Origin: Kipferlia bialata
Lineage: Eukaryota > Fornicata
DNA: 49,927 nucleotides
Assembly: GCA_003568945.1 (NCBI GenBank)
Contig: BDIP01000008.1
Span: 1,231-51,157 of the forward strand
Direction: 5' to 3'
The notes under the pieces are model-generated. The model made no database searches and had not been told where the DNA came from. It saw only the letters and a program-made list of their open reading frames with translations. The translations under genes and the position numbers were made by a program. Positions 1 to 10,423 of this stretch are shown piece by piece (the stretch's first letter is position 1; every line of letters starts with the position of its first letter).

Positions 1-626
1 CAGTCCTTGGTGTCCTTCTCTCTCTCCCCCCCCCTCCCAACACACATATCACATATACACTGTACAATACAGAGAGTATATACTATACCATACTATACAC
101 TCACTTTGCCATCATGATGCAGTCCTTGGTGTTCTTGGCAGCCATGGCGTCGGGCAGGGCAGAGCCTATTGTAAATATGTTGAGGTTAGGTACCAGTAGG
201 GTAGGGCAGAGTCTGAGGGGGTAAGAGATACAATACATAGTCATGCATATATTAGCACACAAACACATACCCTCTCTCTTGAGCCTCATGCCTGTGTACA
301 GTCTGGATGTCATGTCCTCGGCACAGTCCAACAGCTGCATGGCACTCACCTTGCCCTGGGGTTACACTATAAAGTAATATGCATTATACAAATACATTAC
401 AAACTGTATATATTGTATAGAAGTCCAACAGCTGCATGGTAGTCACCTGGCACCGAGGGTTAGTGAATGTAGAGGGAATATACACAATATGCGGTCAAAT
501 ATTGTATCATAAGCTTAGAGAAAGCAAATGACACTTCTGTACATAAGTTTAACCCTGCATACCTTGTCGTCCTTGGGTGCCAGACCCAGCCTCTCTCTCT
601 CAGTGATATAAATATACGTAAATATA

Positions 627-662
<36 letters not shown>

Positions 663-1171
663 CCTTGTCGTCCTTGGGTGCCAGACCAAGCCTCTCTCCA
701 ACTAGCTGCAGAAGAGACCTGGGGTGGGAGAGAGAGTGGGAGGTAGAGGGAGGGCGGGAGGAGGGGGGGTGGGGTATACTGGGTTGTATTCACACCAACC
801 TGCTCTGTGCCACCCATCTGTCCTCCTTAGCAAAGTGCACCACGGGTAGCTGTCCAAAGGGCAGAGTGCCGTCCTCCAGCCCCTCCTTCTGCATGGCAGG
901 CCAGGTCTCACCCTTGACACGCTTGTCGGTGAACTCAACCTGGAATGAGGGAGGGAGAGTGAAAATGAAAGTGACATTGAGAGAGAACACATAGATATGT
1001 AGTAAGATAGGAATACCCGCAATCGGAAGGGGGGGGGGGGGCGGGGAGAGAGAGAGAGAGAAGGAGAGAGACCATACATCACACAAGACACAATACCTTA
1101 GCGTAGCGGTACATCTGCCTCAGGGCCTCTCCCCTGCCACCAGCAAAGTCAAAGTACACAACAGTATCCAT
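1..1171 (-). CDS. Glutathione S-transferase, sigma-like, 3' end beyond left edge
   Basis: Conjugates glutathione to electrophiles or isomerises prostanoid-like substrates; cytosolic. Seen: the ATG at 1171 opens a thioredoxin-fold N-domain starting MDTVVYFDFAGGRGEALRQM, with the early Tyr that activates glutathione in this family. LPFGQLPVVHF carries the cis-Pro segment, and AQSRSLLQLVGERLGL is the Gln-Ser glutathione-contact motif. The helical C-domain continues with AMQLLDCAEDM. Exons on the minus strand are 1171-1097, 939-800, 718-664, 355-271 and 165-105; all are joined by GT-AG introns and the phases agree. The remaining C-domain lies off the left edge. Intron 3 holds decayed copies of its flanking exon ends. 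The gene is divergent from the Kelch-like gene. Family call is firm; the sigma-like subclass is an inference from the N-domain. Confidence 0.9.
424..600 (-). repeat. Decayed copies of flanking exon ends inside GST intron 3
   Basis: 563-600 is a near copy of the 3' end of exon 3 (664-700), including its AAG|GT donor. 424-447 is a near copy of the start of exon 4 (328-351). Neither copy extends the reading frame: reading past 563 meets a stop, and the 424 copy loses its match after the GTTGGAC block. They are best read as leftover duplications, not alternative exons. Confidence 0.75.
617..654. repeat. TA dinucleotide microsatellite
   Basis: An almost pure TA run in GST intron 3, sitting between the genuine exon 3 end and its duplicated copy. 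Confidence 0.85.
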
Positions 1172-1872
1172 GGTTGTTATCTAGTGTTCTTGAAGAAGAG
1201 GTGTGGCCTCTCATCAGTCTTTGATGTGTTGGATCAACAGTGAAGCGAGTTGTGATCAATTTGTCTGAACCCCTATCTTTCCGCTTAATATGCATTTTTA
1301 GCATTTCTCCCGTTATCTCCATGATTGCTAAGTTGCACCAAGTACGTTTTTAGATGTGACGCCTGTTCCGGTGAGTCTTGCATACCTCTTCATCGAGTAC
1401 AGACTGGAGGCCTAGTTGTTGAGAGGTAAGGCACATGTGCCACCAAGGAGATATACACTTATGATACTATGCAGTATTCATGGATACATGCACTGCTTAG
1501 GTGAGGAGAAATCTACACATCGAAGTTGATATTGCGTGTAGGGTCTCTAAAACACACATATATACCACGAGGCAGGGTACTCCCTGTATGTATGCGACTC
1601 CCCATTACCATAAAAGTGTTGTCTCTGTGGTGAGTCGTGGGTGTCTGTGGGGAAGCAGTGTGTGAGTGTGTTATGTGCAATATATAGTCCATTGTCTACT
1701 CACACAACAGGTTATGTTAGTATTAAACACTCACGTCATCAAATCCCTCTCACGCGCTCTTTGTGCGTATAATATGACCCCCCCCCCCCGATACTACATT
1801 GTTATATATTCCATTTCATACTCTGACCCTAGGGCTCCTGTCCTACCCTCACTCCATCACCCGGCCTGACCT
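1172..1872. promoter_or_regulatory. Divergent intergenic region between GST and Kelch-like gene
   Basis: About 700 bases separate two start codons pointing away from each other, so both promoters should lie here. I see no convincing TATA box or initiator. A run of 12 C (1778-1789) lies about 85 bases before the Kelch-like start. No coding sequence was recognised. Confidence 0.4.
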
Positions 1873-4800
1873 ATGTCAGACTCCACCCCCACATGCCGCA
1901 AGTGGGTCTCTGCCACCCAGCCACTGACCCCTGTGCCCATAAAGGGTCTAGGGGATGACCCCATTCTCTCTGCTGTGCGCCTCTCTGACTGTGAGATGCT
2001 GCTGATACGGCCAGGGTACAGCCAGAGAGTGACATTTGACACAAATGTGGACCCTGTCGACTCTGAGTACACGGCCACTGTGACCAAGACTGTCAGGCCG
2101 TGCCCTGTGGGTGACCCCACTGATAGGCAGGGGGGAGGGAGAGAGGAGGACAGTGAGGGAGATGTAGATATGCAGCATGGGTATGGAGGTGTGGATATGG
2201 GCCATGGGGAGAGGAGGGTGTGGTCCCAGCCGACAGGGCACAGGATAGGGGACAGCGTGTATGTGGGGCCACAGAGGGTATGGGTTCAGTATTTACACAT
2301 ATGTTAATATATGTGTTGACTGACACTACGTTATCTGTACTGTGCCTGTCTATTCCCTACGCATATTCACTTTGGGTCAGTGTGTGACTTACCCACAGTG
2401 CTGTCGCCCTGACAATCCCTCCAGATATGGGCACACGTATGCAGCTGACTGCATGTACAGGTAGGGAGCACTATTGTCCTCTATACTATAGTTATGTCCA
2501 TATGTATTTACATGTGTGTGGAAGGAGGGGGGGGCATTTACACTGTGTGTGTAGAAGAATGTTGCATGCATCATATGCCACTGACACCTGGCACATCAGA
2601 GACAGACATACTATAGTTAGTAGTACACAGTATTGCGGATATATGTTTACTCCAGGTATGACCTAGTGAGTGACACACCTGGCACATCAGAGAGATATAC
2701 TATAGATAGTTGTACACTGCACTATTATTGTGTATGTATTGACTCTAGGTATGACCTTGCCTCAGACACCTGGCACATCAGGGAGAGAGAGGGGCATGAG
2801 TGCTGGCCTGGTCTGACAGAGGCACAGAGCACTGAGTACCCCACCACCCTGTCATGGATAGTCAGTCCCACACCCCACAGCATAGGTGGGACCTGACATC
2901 CTCTGTGTGTGCTGGTACCCCTCCTACTAATTGCTCTCGACGATGTGTATATGAGTACTCTCTGACGTCAGTTGTGCTAGCACGGATGGCCAAGTACTCC
3001 CATTTCAATGGCAGCAGGGGACAGAGACAGCAGGGCAGGCGGAGACCTGAAGAGGTCAGGGCCAACCCGTATCAGAGAGAGGCGGAGAGGGACGACATTG
3101 ACGTGTTTGAGCTGGAGGGAGAGGTGGAGGTGGAACCCGAGGATGTGTGGAGGCGGGCCGTGACCTATGCCTGGGAGTACACCCCTGGTAGTGATGGCTG
3201 GGTGTGCCTGGGGTGTGGCTTAGAGCAGAGGGTGGAGAGGGGGGAGGCATCCATCGCAACCCTAGACACATTCTACACGGACACCAATGTCCATGTGACA
3301 TGCACTGATGGGGACGACAGTGCACACGCTTGCATAGAGGGGATTGGCCTCTACCCCATCCTCCCTCCCCCCAACTCCTCTGGGTCACTCAACATGGTCT
3401 GTCTAGGTAACTTACTTGTCACGTGGCAGATGAGGGTGGTGGGGAGTGAGGCCTCTGGGCGGTACTCCCTCTCCTACCTAGACCTGTGCTCCCAGACCAA
3501 GTGGGTGGATGCAGGGGAGGTGAACTATGGGGCTAGGTACCTGGCATGCAATGAGGGCAGGATGACCCCCCTCTCTGCCTCCCGTGTCTTCTGCCACACC
3601 AGTCCCCAGACTGCTGGGGGAGCAGCAGGGGAGTCATGCTTCCTATGTATCAGCCCAGACCTCCAGGGGATGCAGGCTAGACACTGCCTCCTGGAGTCTA
3701 GTGAGGATGTTGCTGCAGTGGGGTCTCTTCGTGACCTAGTCTCTGGGTCACACCACATCCACATACTTGCCGCTGTGGTGGCAGCAGGCTGTATATACGA
3801 GGGATACCAGACCAACGAGGAGCATACTCGTGTCTCACGGCTGGGTGATTTGGATAGTGGCCTTGCAGAGATCCAGGACTCCCTGGATGCTGCGTGGCAG
3901 GCTGGTACTGCTCTAAGTAGGGACTATGATGCATACACTCTTCCATGGGCCTGGGAGGGAGTGCTGGAGTTAGCGTCTAAGTACACAACACGCTTCCTGC
4001 ACTCTGTCTCTGCTGTAGCGCAGCACTCCCTCATGCAGAGTGTGCTGTCCTTCACATCCTGTGCCGTGCTGAGTGTCACTACCCTAAGGACAGTGCTCAT
4101 ATCCATCCAGCAACTGGCCCCTCTCATTCCTGCGAGTGAGGCTCTGGACCATATGTTGGACTCTGTGACAGTGGCACTTGTTGACATGCTGCAACAGACA
4201 CCCACTGCAGCATACCCTTTGGAGTGCTGCATGTTGCTGCAAGAAGTGCTTGCATCCACCCCTCTACTGACTAGTGGCACCTCCCCTATCTATGTCAACC
4301 CCTCTGTGTCAGCAGTCTCTGTGATACACACTGCAGTGGTCAGAGCTGGGTGTCACTGGCACTACAGAGTAGCCAGTGTCCAGTCCTCTATCACGTCCGA
4401 TCAGGACATGGAGAGAGCAGTCACGGTCTGTGAGAGACTGAGCCATATCACTGTCCGAGACGCATCTAGTGTCCTCTCTGCTGACTATCGCTTAGGGAAG
4501 GAGGAAGAGACAGAGGTCTTCTGCTGTCTCTGTGAGTGTACTGGGGTGTGCCCCCCTGACCGACCCTGGTTGAGATACCTCCTACCCACACTGACACAGT
4601 CAGTTACCATACCCCAGTCCCTGCAGAGTACCTGCCGGGACGTGCACGCTCTGCTCCTTGCTGCCCCCATATCAGTAAGGGGTCTCACTGCTAATGTGAC
4701 CCCTAGATCAGTTGAATCAGCAGGTCTAGTTGGTGCTGGCACTGTAGATCTGGCCAGGGAGTGGTCCCACCATATGACCCAGGCCATGAAGGTGAGGGTC

Positions 4801-6341
4801 AGGGAGCAGATGCCAAGGTCCAACATCATTCCCCCCGAGACTCTGTTTGGGTTGGATGAGTCCAATGTAGAGAGGCGAAGGAGGGTGAGACGGTGGGGGG
4901 ATAGGATGAGTCTGCGCAGTCCCCTTCTGAATGTGAGGGGGGTGGGCAGCATGGAGCAGATATCCTACAAGCATGTCAACTACCCAAGGGAGAGACTGAC
5001 AGTGACAGAGGGAAATCCCTTTGGACCACCTATGGGCTGGTGTGACGACAGGTCGGTTACTGCACATTGTTGTACCGTATTGTAGTATTTGATACTATAA
5101 TATGTCTTCTCACTCTTAGGGTTGTTGTCAGTCTGGGGCACAACACCGCCATGCTCATCGGACACACCTACTGCAGCAACAGAGTGACAGAGAATGAAGC
5201 AGTGGTGTACATCATGGAGTACTCCGATGGTGAAGACCCGACCCTGACCTGGAGGAGTGTGTCATGTCCATTCACATTTGACAGTCAGTGTGTCTTCAAC
5301 GCAGTTGTCTGTGGGGGTACAGTGTCTCTGTTCTGTGGGACCAAGACTGATGGGCTGAATGTGAGATTGAAGGAGGGGGAAGACATCCGTCGATGGCTGT
5401 TTGACATTGCAACTGAGACATGGGCTGAGACAGGTACGGCATCACTGGGTGTATGTATGTGTATGTAAACATACGTCCCTTCCATTGTGTTGTTATTCTC
5501 GCTGGTAAATCTAACCCTCAAGGAGTCGCTGTTGCCGCGTCTCTAAGACTGGAGCTCTCCGACATCATTCTCCAGGATGATGACAGAGTGGTGATAGCGG
5601 GACGTTCCCAAACCGACCTCGGCACTGATCTATTGTGGTCATACAACTTAGAGACAGGTAGAAGCGATTGATAGTCATTATATAACCGTAATATGTTACT
5701 GACAAGTTTCTGTCCGGCAGTTGCAGCAGTATATACATTAACCTCAGGTGTGGAGACTGAGCTCTACCGCACTCCCACTGAGGGAGAGGTCTATGCCGCC
5801 AGTGATGTTAGACACGGCACATCCCACCTGGGGTGTGTGCCTTGTGAGGACAGGTTCTCACGCACACTCCACTACTCCCCTGTACCTGGTACAAGGACTG
5901 TCCTTGCCTGGGAGAGAGACAAGGGTAACGACGCCAGCAACTTCCTAAGGTGAGAGGGACACATATACACATTGGCTTCAATTATACATGTGTATTTCTA
6001 CCACCGTTGAGTATTAACCAGACAGGCACGGCGGCAGGTTAGGCCGTGTGAAGAGCTCCGCCAACTGCAACATGGTGCATGAGTGGGACAGGGTGCGGGA
6101 TCAGATAGTGCTACTGGCTAGGACAGAGAGAGATAGGGGTCCGGATGGTGGGGAGATGGAGAGAGAGGTATCATTCAGAGGCCCGTCTAGGAATACAGCT
6201 CTCACCGGTGGGGTTGTACTCTCTCAGGGACTGGAGACAGGGACTGCGGCACGCAAACTGACTTTGCTGCTGTGGCATGACGAGGATCCAGTTATAGTGA
6301 CCATATACCCACACAGACCGATGAGGCACTGTGTGTACTAG
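1873..6341 (+). CDS. Kelch-like beta-propeller protein with long central region, 1,225 aa
   Basis: Probable protein-interaction scaffold; partner unknown. Eight exons: 1873-2277, 2399-2460, 2749-2885, 2972-5051, 5120-5433, 5523-5657, 5721-5949 and 6026-6341. They sum to exactly 1,226 codons with all phases compatible and a TAG stop. Kelch-like signs: RYGHTYAADCMYRYDLASDTW-type sequence is built by splicing exons 2 and 3 (a His after the blade turn, then a Tyr-Asp and a Trp). Near the C-terminus LGHNTAMLIGHTY, RRWLFDIATETW and LLWSYNLETG repeat the pattern. The region from about residue 210 to 880 is mostly one long exon. It starts with an acidic stretch (FELEGEVEVEPEDVW), contains weaker blade-like segments and then becomes helical. 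Intron 2 contains two decayed copies of the start of exon 3. Blade count is not certain, and the family call rests on the spaced Gly-His and Trp pattern, not on a search. Confidence 0.78.
2580..2782 (+). repeat. Three tandem copies of the exon 3 boundary in the Kelch-like gene
   Basis: The block ACCTGGCACATCAG occurs around 2586, 2677 and 2769. The segment AGGTATGACCT precedes the second and third copies, and similar intron sequence (ACTATAG, GTACAC) lies between them. Units are about 90 bases. Only the last copy keeps an open frame that joins exon 2; the second copy is shifted out of frame. Splicing from 2460 to 2749 restores MYRYDLASDTW. Confidence 0.8.
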
Positions 6342-6636
6342 AGGCCCTGACTGACCAAAATTCTTTCCATGGATTGGAAGAACTTGTTGTGATGCACTTA
6401 TGAGGTCATGGCATCAATATATTGTGATATCGATATTGCATTGGGGTAATTTGTCACAATTCTGAGTACTGAAACTTTCAGACTGAAAGGGTCGTATATA
6501 TGTCACATTGTTGTACTATTAGCTCTATGAGTCATATAATATGTGACTGACAGTAGTTTTCACTCACTACATCGGTATCTGTATATTCGTTAAGATTCAC
6601 TTGCTCTTTGGTATCTGGCGATGGCATCCCGTACAA
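6342..6636. other. Convergent intergenic spacer
   Basis: AT-rich spacer between the stop of the Kelch-like gene and the stop of the RRHSLMP-repeat gene. No coding sequence was recognised. Both 3' untranslated regions must lie here. Confidence 0.5.
6596..6601 (-). promoter_or_regulatory. Candidate polyadenylation hexamer AGTGAA
   Basis: AGTGAA, followed by T on the minus strand, lies about 36 bases after the TGA of the RRHSLMP-repeat gene. It matches the AGTRAAY signal known from Giardia. Assignment is by position and motif only. Confidence 0.35.
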
Positions 6637-8038
6637 TCACACCAGCCACTCTGATGAATCTGCTGCCACCTGCAGCAGTCTCTCTCTCTCTGCATGCACC
6701 ACGTCTCTCTGGCTCTGACTCATGGCAGTAGTCAGTGCCACCACACCATGCCTGTGGCGTCTAGGCCTAGACGCCCTCTCTCCCTTAGAGCACTCCTTCT
6801 GCCCCTCTATCAGACTCCTACCAGGGGTGGGCATCAGACTGTGTCTCCGCTGTCTAGCAGGTGGGGGGTGGGGAACCAGCTGAGGTGTATCTTCCTCCTC
6901 TTCTATGGTGCTGTCTATCACTGACTCCAGGTCCGTGTATGCATCTGTAGACTGTGCCATCATGTCTATGCTGGCTGGACACGGCATGAGGCTGTGACGT
7001 CTCCACCTCGGTGGGGGGTGGGGTGCCCTGGTAGGTTGGGGCATATCTCCCATGGAGACTGCACCACAGGGTGGGATCGGTACAGTCAGCCTCTGTCTGT
7101 GACTGAGGCTGGCCTGATTCATGAGCAAGGAATCATTGGGAGTAGCAGGTAGTACATAGGGATATTCAACTATATATATTCAAGTGTAAAAATGGAATAC
7201 ACAATGTGTATTATACACATGTATACCTGAGCCATCAGACTACCACTGCCCATGGGCATCAGGCTGTGACGTCTTCTCCCAGATGGTCTGGCTCTCTGTC
7301 TAGGACGACAAACCTCTGAAAGAGACTGAGTTGGGGATACAATGGGACCAGATGGGAATGACCCAAAGGATCCACCAACCTGAACTGGTGGCTCCTCTCT
7401 CTCCCTCTCAGCAGACATGGCTCTAATGAGGGAGCGCGCCTTCTCTACTGGGGAGTTGCTAGGGCAGTCATGGGTGGTGTTGGTAGCGGAGGAAGTCTTA
7501 TCCTCCTCCTTCTCTTCTATAGGGGGATAAGGTGACTGGTTGGAACATGGAAAGCTCTCCAGCACTCCCCCACCTATCAACACCACTCTCTCTCCAACCC
7601 TCTTCTCCCCGGTCTCTCTCTCATCACGCCTCTGCATAATGGGTGCTATCGGTATGCCTCTCACTAGATAGGAGTCAGGGTGGGGGACGGGGGGATCCTC
7701 AACAACGCTAGTTGGGGCAGATGGAAGATGGGCAGGACGCATTCGGCGAGGACGCCTGCTGGCGTTGGATGCCCTCAGTCTTGGTAGTGACACTGGAACA
7801 CCTGCTATATGTCAGTCAAGACATATAACCAACAATATGAGTTACAGTATGAGTCATTCTATATGAGGACAAGTGTGAGGACTTACGGAATTGACACTGT
7901 ACAGTATACGGTGGCACTGCAACAGTACACCATACCCTTTGCTTGTGAACCTGTGCGTGAAGAGGCAGGGCGGTATCTGGGCACTGATCTGTGCCTGTGG
8001 ACAGACCTAGCTGTATACCCAGACATGGGCATCTGAAT
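6637..8038 (-). CDS. Disordered basic protein with three RRHSLMP motifs, 5' end unresolved
   Basis: Function unknown. Exons on the minus strand: about 8038-7887, 7801-7227 and 7113-6637 (TGA). The last two joints are phase-perfect, and the first joins as TVAVPPYTVQCQF to RVPVSLPRL. The protein is rich in Arg, Pro and Ser and looks disordered after the first exon. Three near-identical motifs stand out: GRRRHSLMPMGSGSLMAQ, RWRRHSLMPCPASIDMMAQ and RQRRHSLMPTPGRSLIEGQ; the last two follow Pro-rich spacers (PHPPP). RRHSL fits the basophilic kinase consensus R-R-x-S-hydrophobic, so these may be phosphorylation-controlled docking sites (inference). The first-exon frame has no Met; an ATG at 8032 is in another frame and joins into stops. 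The true start is probably an upstream exon near the hairpins at 8042-8101. Confidence 0.68.
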
Positions 8039-8041
8039 AGC

Positions 8042-8101
8042 TAGAATAGGTAGCCTGTGGAATGGCTACCTATTCTACAGGTTGAAGAAGTCTTCTTCAA
8101 C
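8042..8101. repeat. Two adjacent perfect hairpins
   Basis: 8042-8055 (TAGAATAGGTAGCC) pairs perfectly with 8064-8077 across an 8-base loop. Three bases later 8081-8090 (GTTGAAGAAG) pairs perfectly with 8092-8101 across one base. They lie just before the coding start of the RRHSLMP-repeat gene and after the stop of the coiled-coil gene. They could be a 5' leader structure, a protein-binding site or an insertion footprint. Confidence 0.75.
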
Positions 8102-8381
8102 CTCTTCAATGAAGAAGACGTTGCCATTTGAGGCTGTTGTCGGACGTGTGAGACGCCATCAGTAAGAGATACTGTATGGAGGGTATCAATCGACGACAAT
8201 ACTACCTGTATACTCTTCAGTGTAAACCATATATCAAAGTGCCTCTACATTGATGACAGCACGCATATCTATTAGACTATTGCCGATATGTCGGCCTGAG
8301 GAGTGCTAACATCCTTCCTTTGCAACGTGTCAATATGAGTTATGTCAGTGTATCATGGCAATCTCTGGGCCTGTCACAGCC

Positions 8382-10423
8382 TTACTCGTTGTACTCCATG
8401 ACGAATATATCTGGGTGGTTGGGACACTGGTGCACCTCGAGCATGCCCATGTCACCTGACGGGTTAGAGAGTCACATATCGAGTACGTAAGAATACCATT
8501 ATTATAAATGAAGTAGAGAGTCAATACATATATACATATATTTGATATATACAGGCCGTACCGAACTGGCAGTCGTCGGTGCACTTGAGGTTGAGCACAG
8601 TGACGGTGGTAGTGTCACCACACTCTGAGGGTGAGACTGTTTATATACACACCCATAGACACACCCATAAGAACAGATGCAGAGAGTGGTATATATACAC
8701 GTGTAAGTGGTGATGTCACCACTCTGAGGGTGAGATATCTGGATGATCTGTTAACGCATATTCAAATAGCATATACAGAGACAATGGTATATACGTGGTC
8801 AGATCATTGAATATGTATATGTATATGTATATATACATATATACAGCTCCATATGTATACTAAGCAATACCTGGGCACTCCCCTGGCATACTGGCGTATA
8901 TATATATACATATAGAGAGAGAGAGAGAGAGAGATATTCATCCTAGTCATCCTATGCAATTATCTTGTTATACCTGGGCACTCCCCTGGCATACTCGGGT
9001 TGCATCCATCCATGTACCCTCCTGCGGTTAGATGGCAAGGTACAGACAGACACAAGTATTAATGCAATGATGCTACCTGTGGTTGGACAAAATATCATAT
9101 CACATCAGCATATTTATATAGTCTAATACATACACATGTCTATCATATACCATATATGTCATATAGTGGCAGGACACCATATCTATATCTATATCTATAT
9201 CTATATCTATATCTATATCTATATCTATATCTATATCAATATCTATATCTATCGTTACTACCAAATACCACCACTCCTGTACATACCACACACCTTCTGA
9301 AACCCCACATATCATATCAGATATATCATATATATCATATATATCAGCCCCAAGGCACAGACAGGTATACACATAGACAGCCACATACGAAGATGAGATT
9401 CACAGACAAACTCACAGCCAACCTGTCCAACTCAGTCCCTCTTGCTAAATAATCAATGATTATATATATATACGTACGTATTGATACATATCAATATTCA
9501 TCAATATCAATAATCATATATATATATACACAATGATGTATTGATGATAACTACCTTCTGATTCCCCCTGTCTAGCTCGGCTGTTATGGCCTGGTCCACC
9601 CTGGCCCCCTTCTCTCTCTCCCTCTGCAGCTCAGCCTGGGTACTCCTCAGCACGTCCAGGGTGCTGTTGAAGTTCTTGATCAATGACCTAAGATAAGGGG
9701 GGGGGGGGATGCTTGACCAGATACTACTAATGTAACATCAGTGCAAGGTCAATGCACTTGGGTGAAGGGGGTAAAGTGACACTGATGTAGACGCAGCAAT
9801 ATCCAACTGAAAGGAGAATGAAACTAACCTACTGATATAAACAACTGATACACCTATGACACCAGAGGAAGGTAATGTAAGACTGACACACTAAGCACTA
9901 GCCGTTGTATTCCAGGGATGTTATTCAAAGAATAGAATGATAAATGGCACCAGCCAGGCATACATACATATGCATATACACAAGCACTTGCATGCATTCC
10001 ACACCTGTTCTGGGTGGCCAGGAACTGAAGGAATTGCAGCGACAACTGGTTGTCATTGACAACCACACAGTAGGCACCTAGGACATCAGTATCAGTATCA
10101 GTATCAGTATCAGTGAGAGAGAGAAGGGCAGCAGTATCAGTGAGAGAGAGAAGGGCAGCAAATGGAATCACACTTATGATAAACCACTACCATGCGTAGC
10201 CTACTAAAGTATACATAGGGATATGAGTACACATAGTATCGATAGAGATCCACAGCCGGTGGAATGAGCACCACAACATAAGAGTCATTAAACTCCCCGT
10301 CAGACTGTACTAATACAACCACAACAAAAGCAGTGTCAGAACCCAGAACGTAAAGGAACAATGAAAGGATTGAAGTGACCCACCTGGTCTTATACTGTGA
10401 GTGTCGCTCACCACATGCTCCAT
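8382..10423 (-). CDS. Small coiled-coil protein with cysteine-rich C-terminus
   Basis: Not recognised. Exons on the minus strand: 10423-10384 (ATG), 10077-10005, 9687-9555, 9444-9423, 9021-8974, 8624-8562 and 8455-8382 (TAA). All phases agree and give 150 residues. An extra in-phase segment, 10309-10205 (35 codons), has usable splice sites and could be a cassette exon. Residues about 40-80 form a charged heptad helix (LDVLRSTQAELQREREKGAR). The C-terminal third has GECPECGDTT, KCTDDCQF and HQCPNHPDIF, a spacing of paired Cys plus Cys/His that suggests a zinc-binding fold. No signal peptide or membrane segment appears in the 150-residue form; the optional cassette is hydrophobic and Tyr-rich. 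The fourth exon is only 22 bases and is the least certain. Introns carry duplicated exon ends. Confidence 0.68.
8597..8736 (-). repeat. Duplicated 3' splice site and exon start in the coiled-coil gene
   Basis: The region around the acceptor of exon 8624-8562 (minus: CTCACCCTCAG then AGTGTGGTGACAC) is repeated with small changes at 8703-8736. The distal copy lies in the upstream intron and contributes no coding sequence in the phase-consistent model. Confidence 0.7.
8868..8995 (-). repeat. Duplicated exon 3' end with donor in the coiled-coil gene
   Basis: A 25-base segment that ends exon 9021-8974 with CCCAG|GTAT is repeated almost exactly at 8868-8892, about 100 bases into the following intron. 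Both copies keep the AG|GT junction. Confidence 0.8.
9180..9253. repeat. ATCTAT hexanucleotide microsatellite
   Basis: About ten perfect ATCTAT units followed by an interrupted unit, inside an intron of the coiled-coil gene. Confidence 0.9.
10082..10144 (-). repeat. ACTGAT array directly before a 3' splice site
   Basis: On the minus strand, repeated ACTGAT units lead into TCCTAG, the acceptor for exon 10077-10005. A 27-base segment ending in CACTGATACTG is also directly repeated here. Each ACTGAT unit resembles a branch-point sequence. Confidence 0.75.

Noticed and set aside
7887-8032. ATG at 8032 as start of the RRHSLMP-repeat gene (MPMSGYTARSV)
   Set aside because: Its frame ends in phase 2 at the donor and reads into stops after splicing. 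The alternative frame joins cleanly to RVPVSLPRL but has no Met in this exon.
9156-9452. Open frame dominated by a Leu-Tyr repeat
   Set aside because: It is a translation of the ATCTAT microsatellite in an intron.
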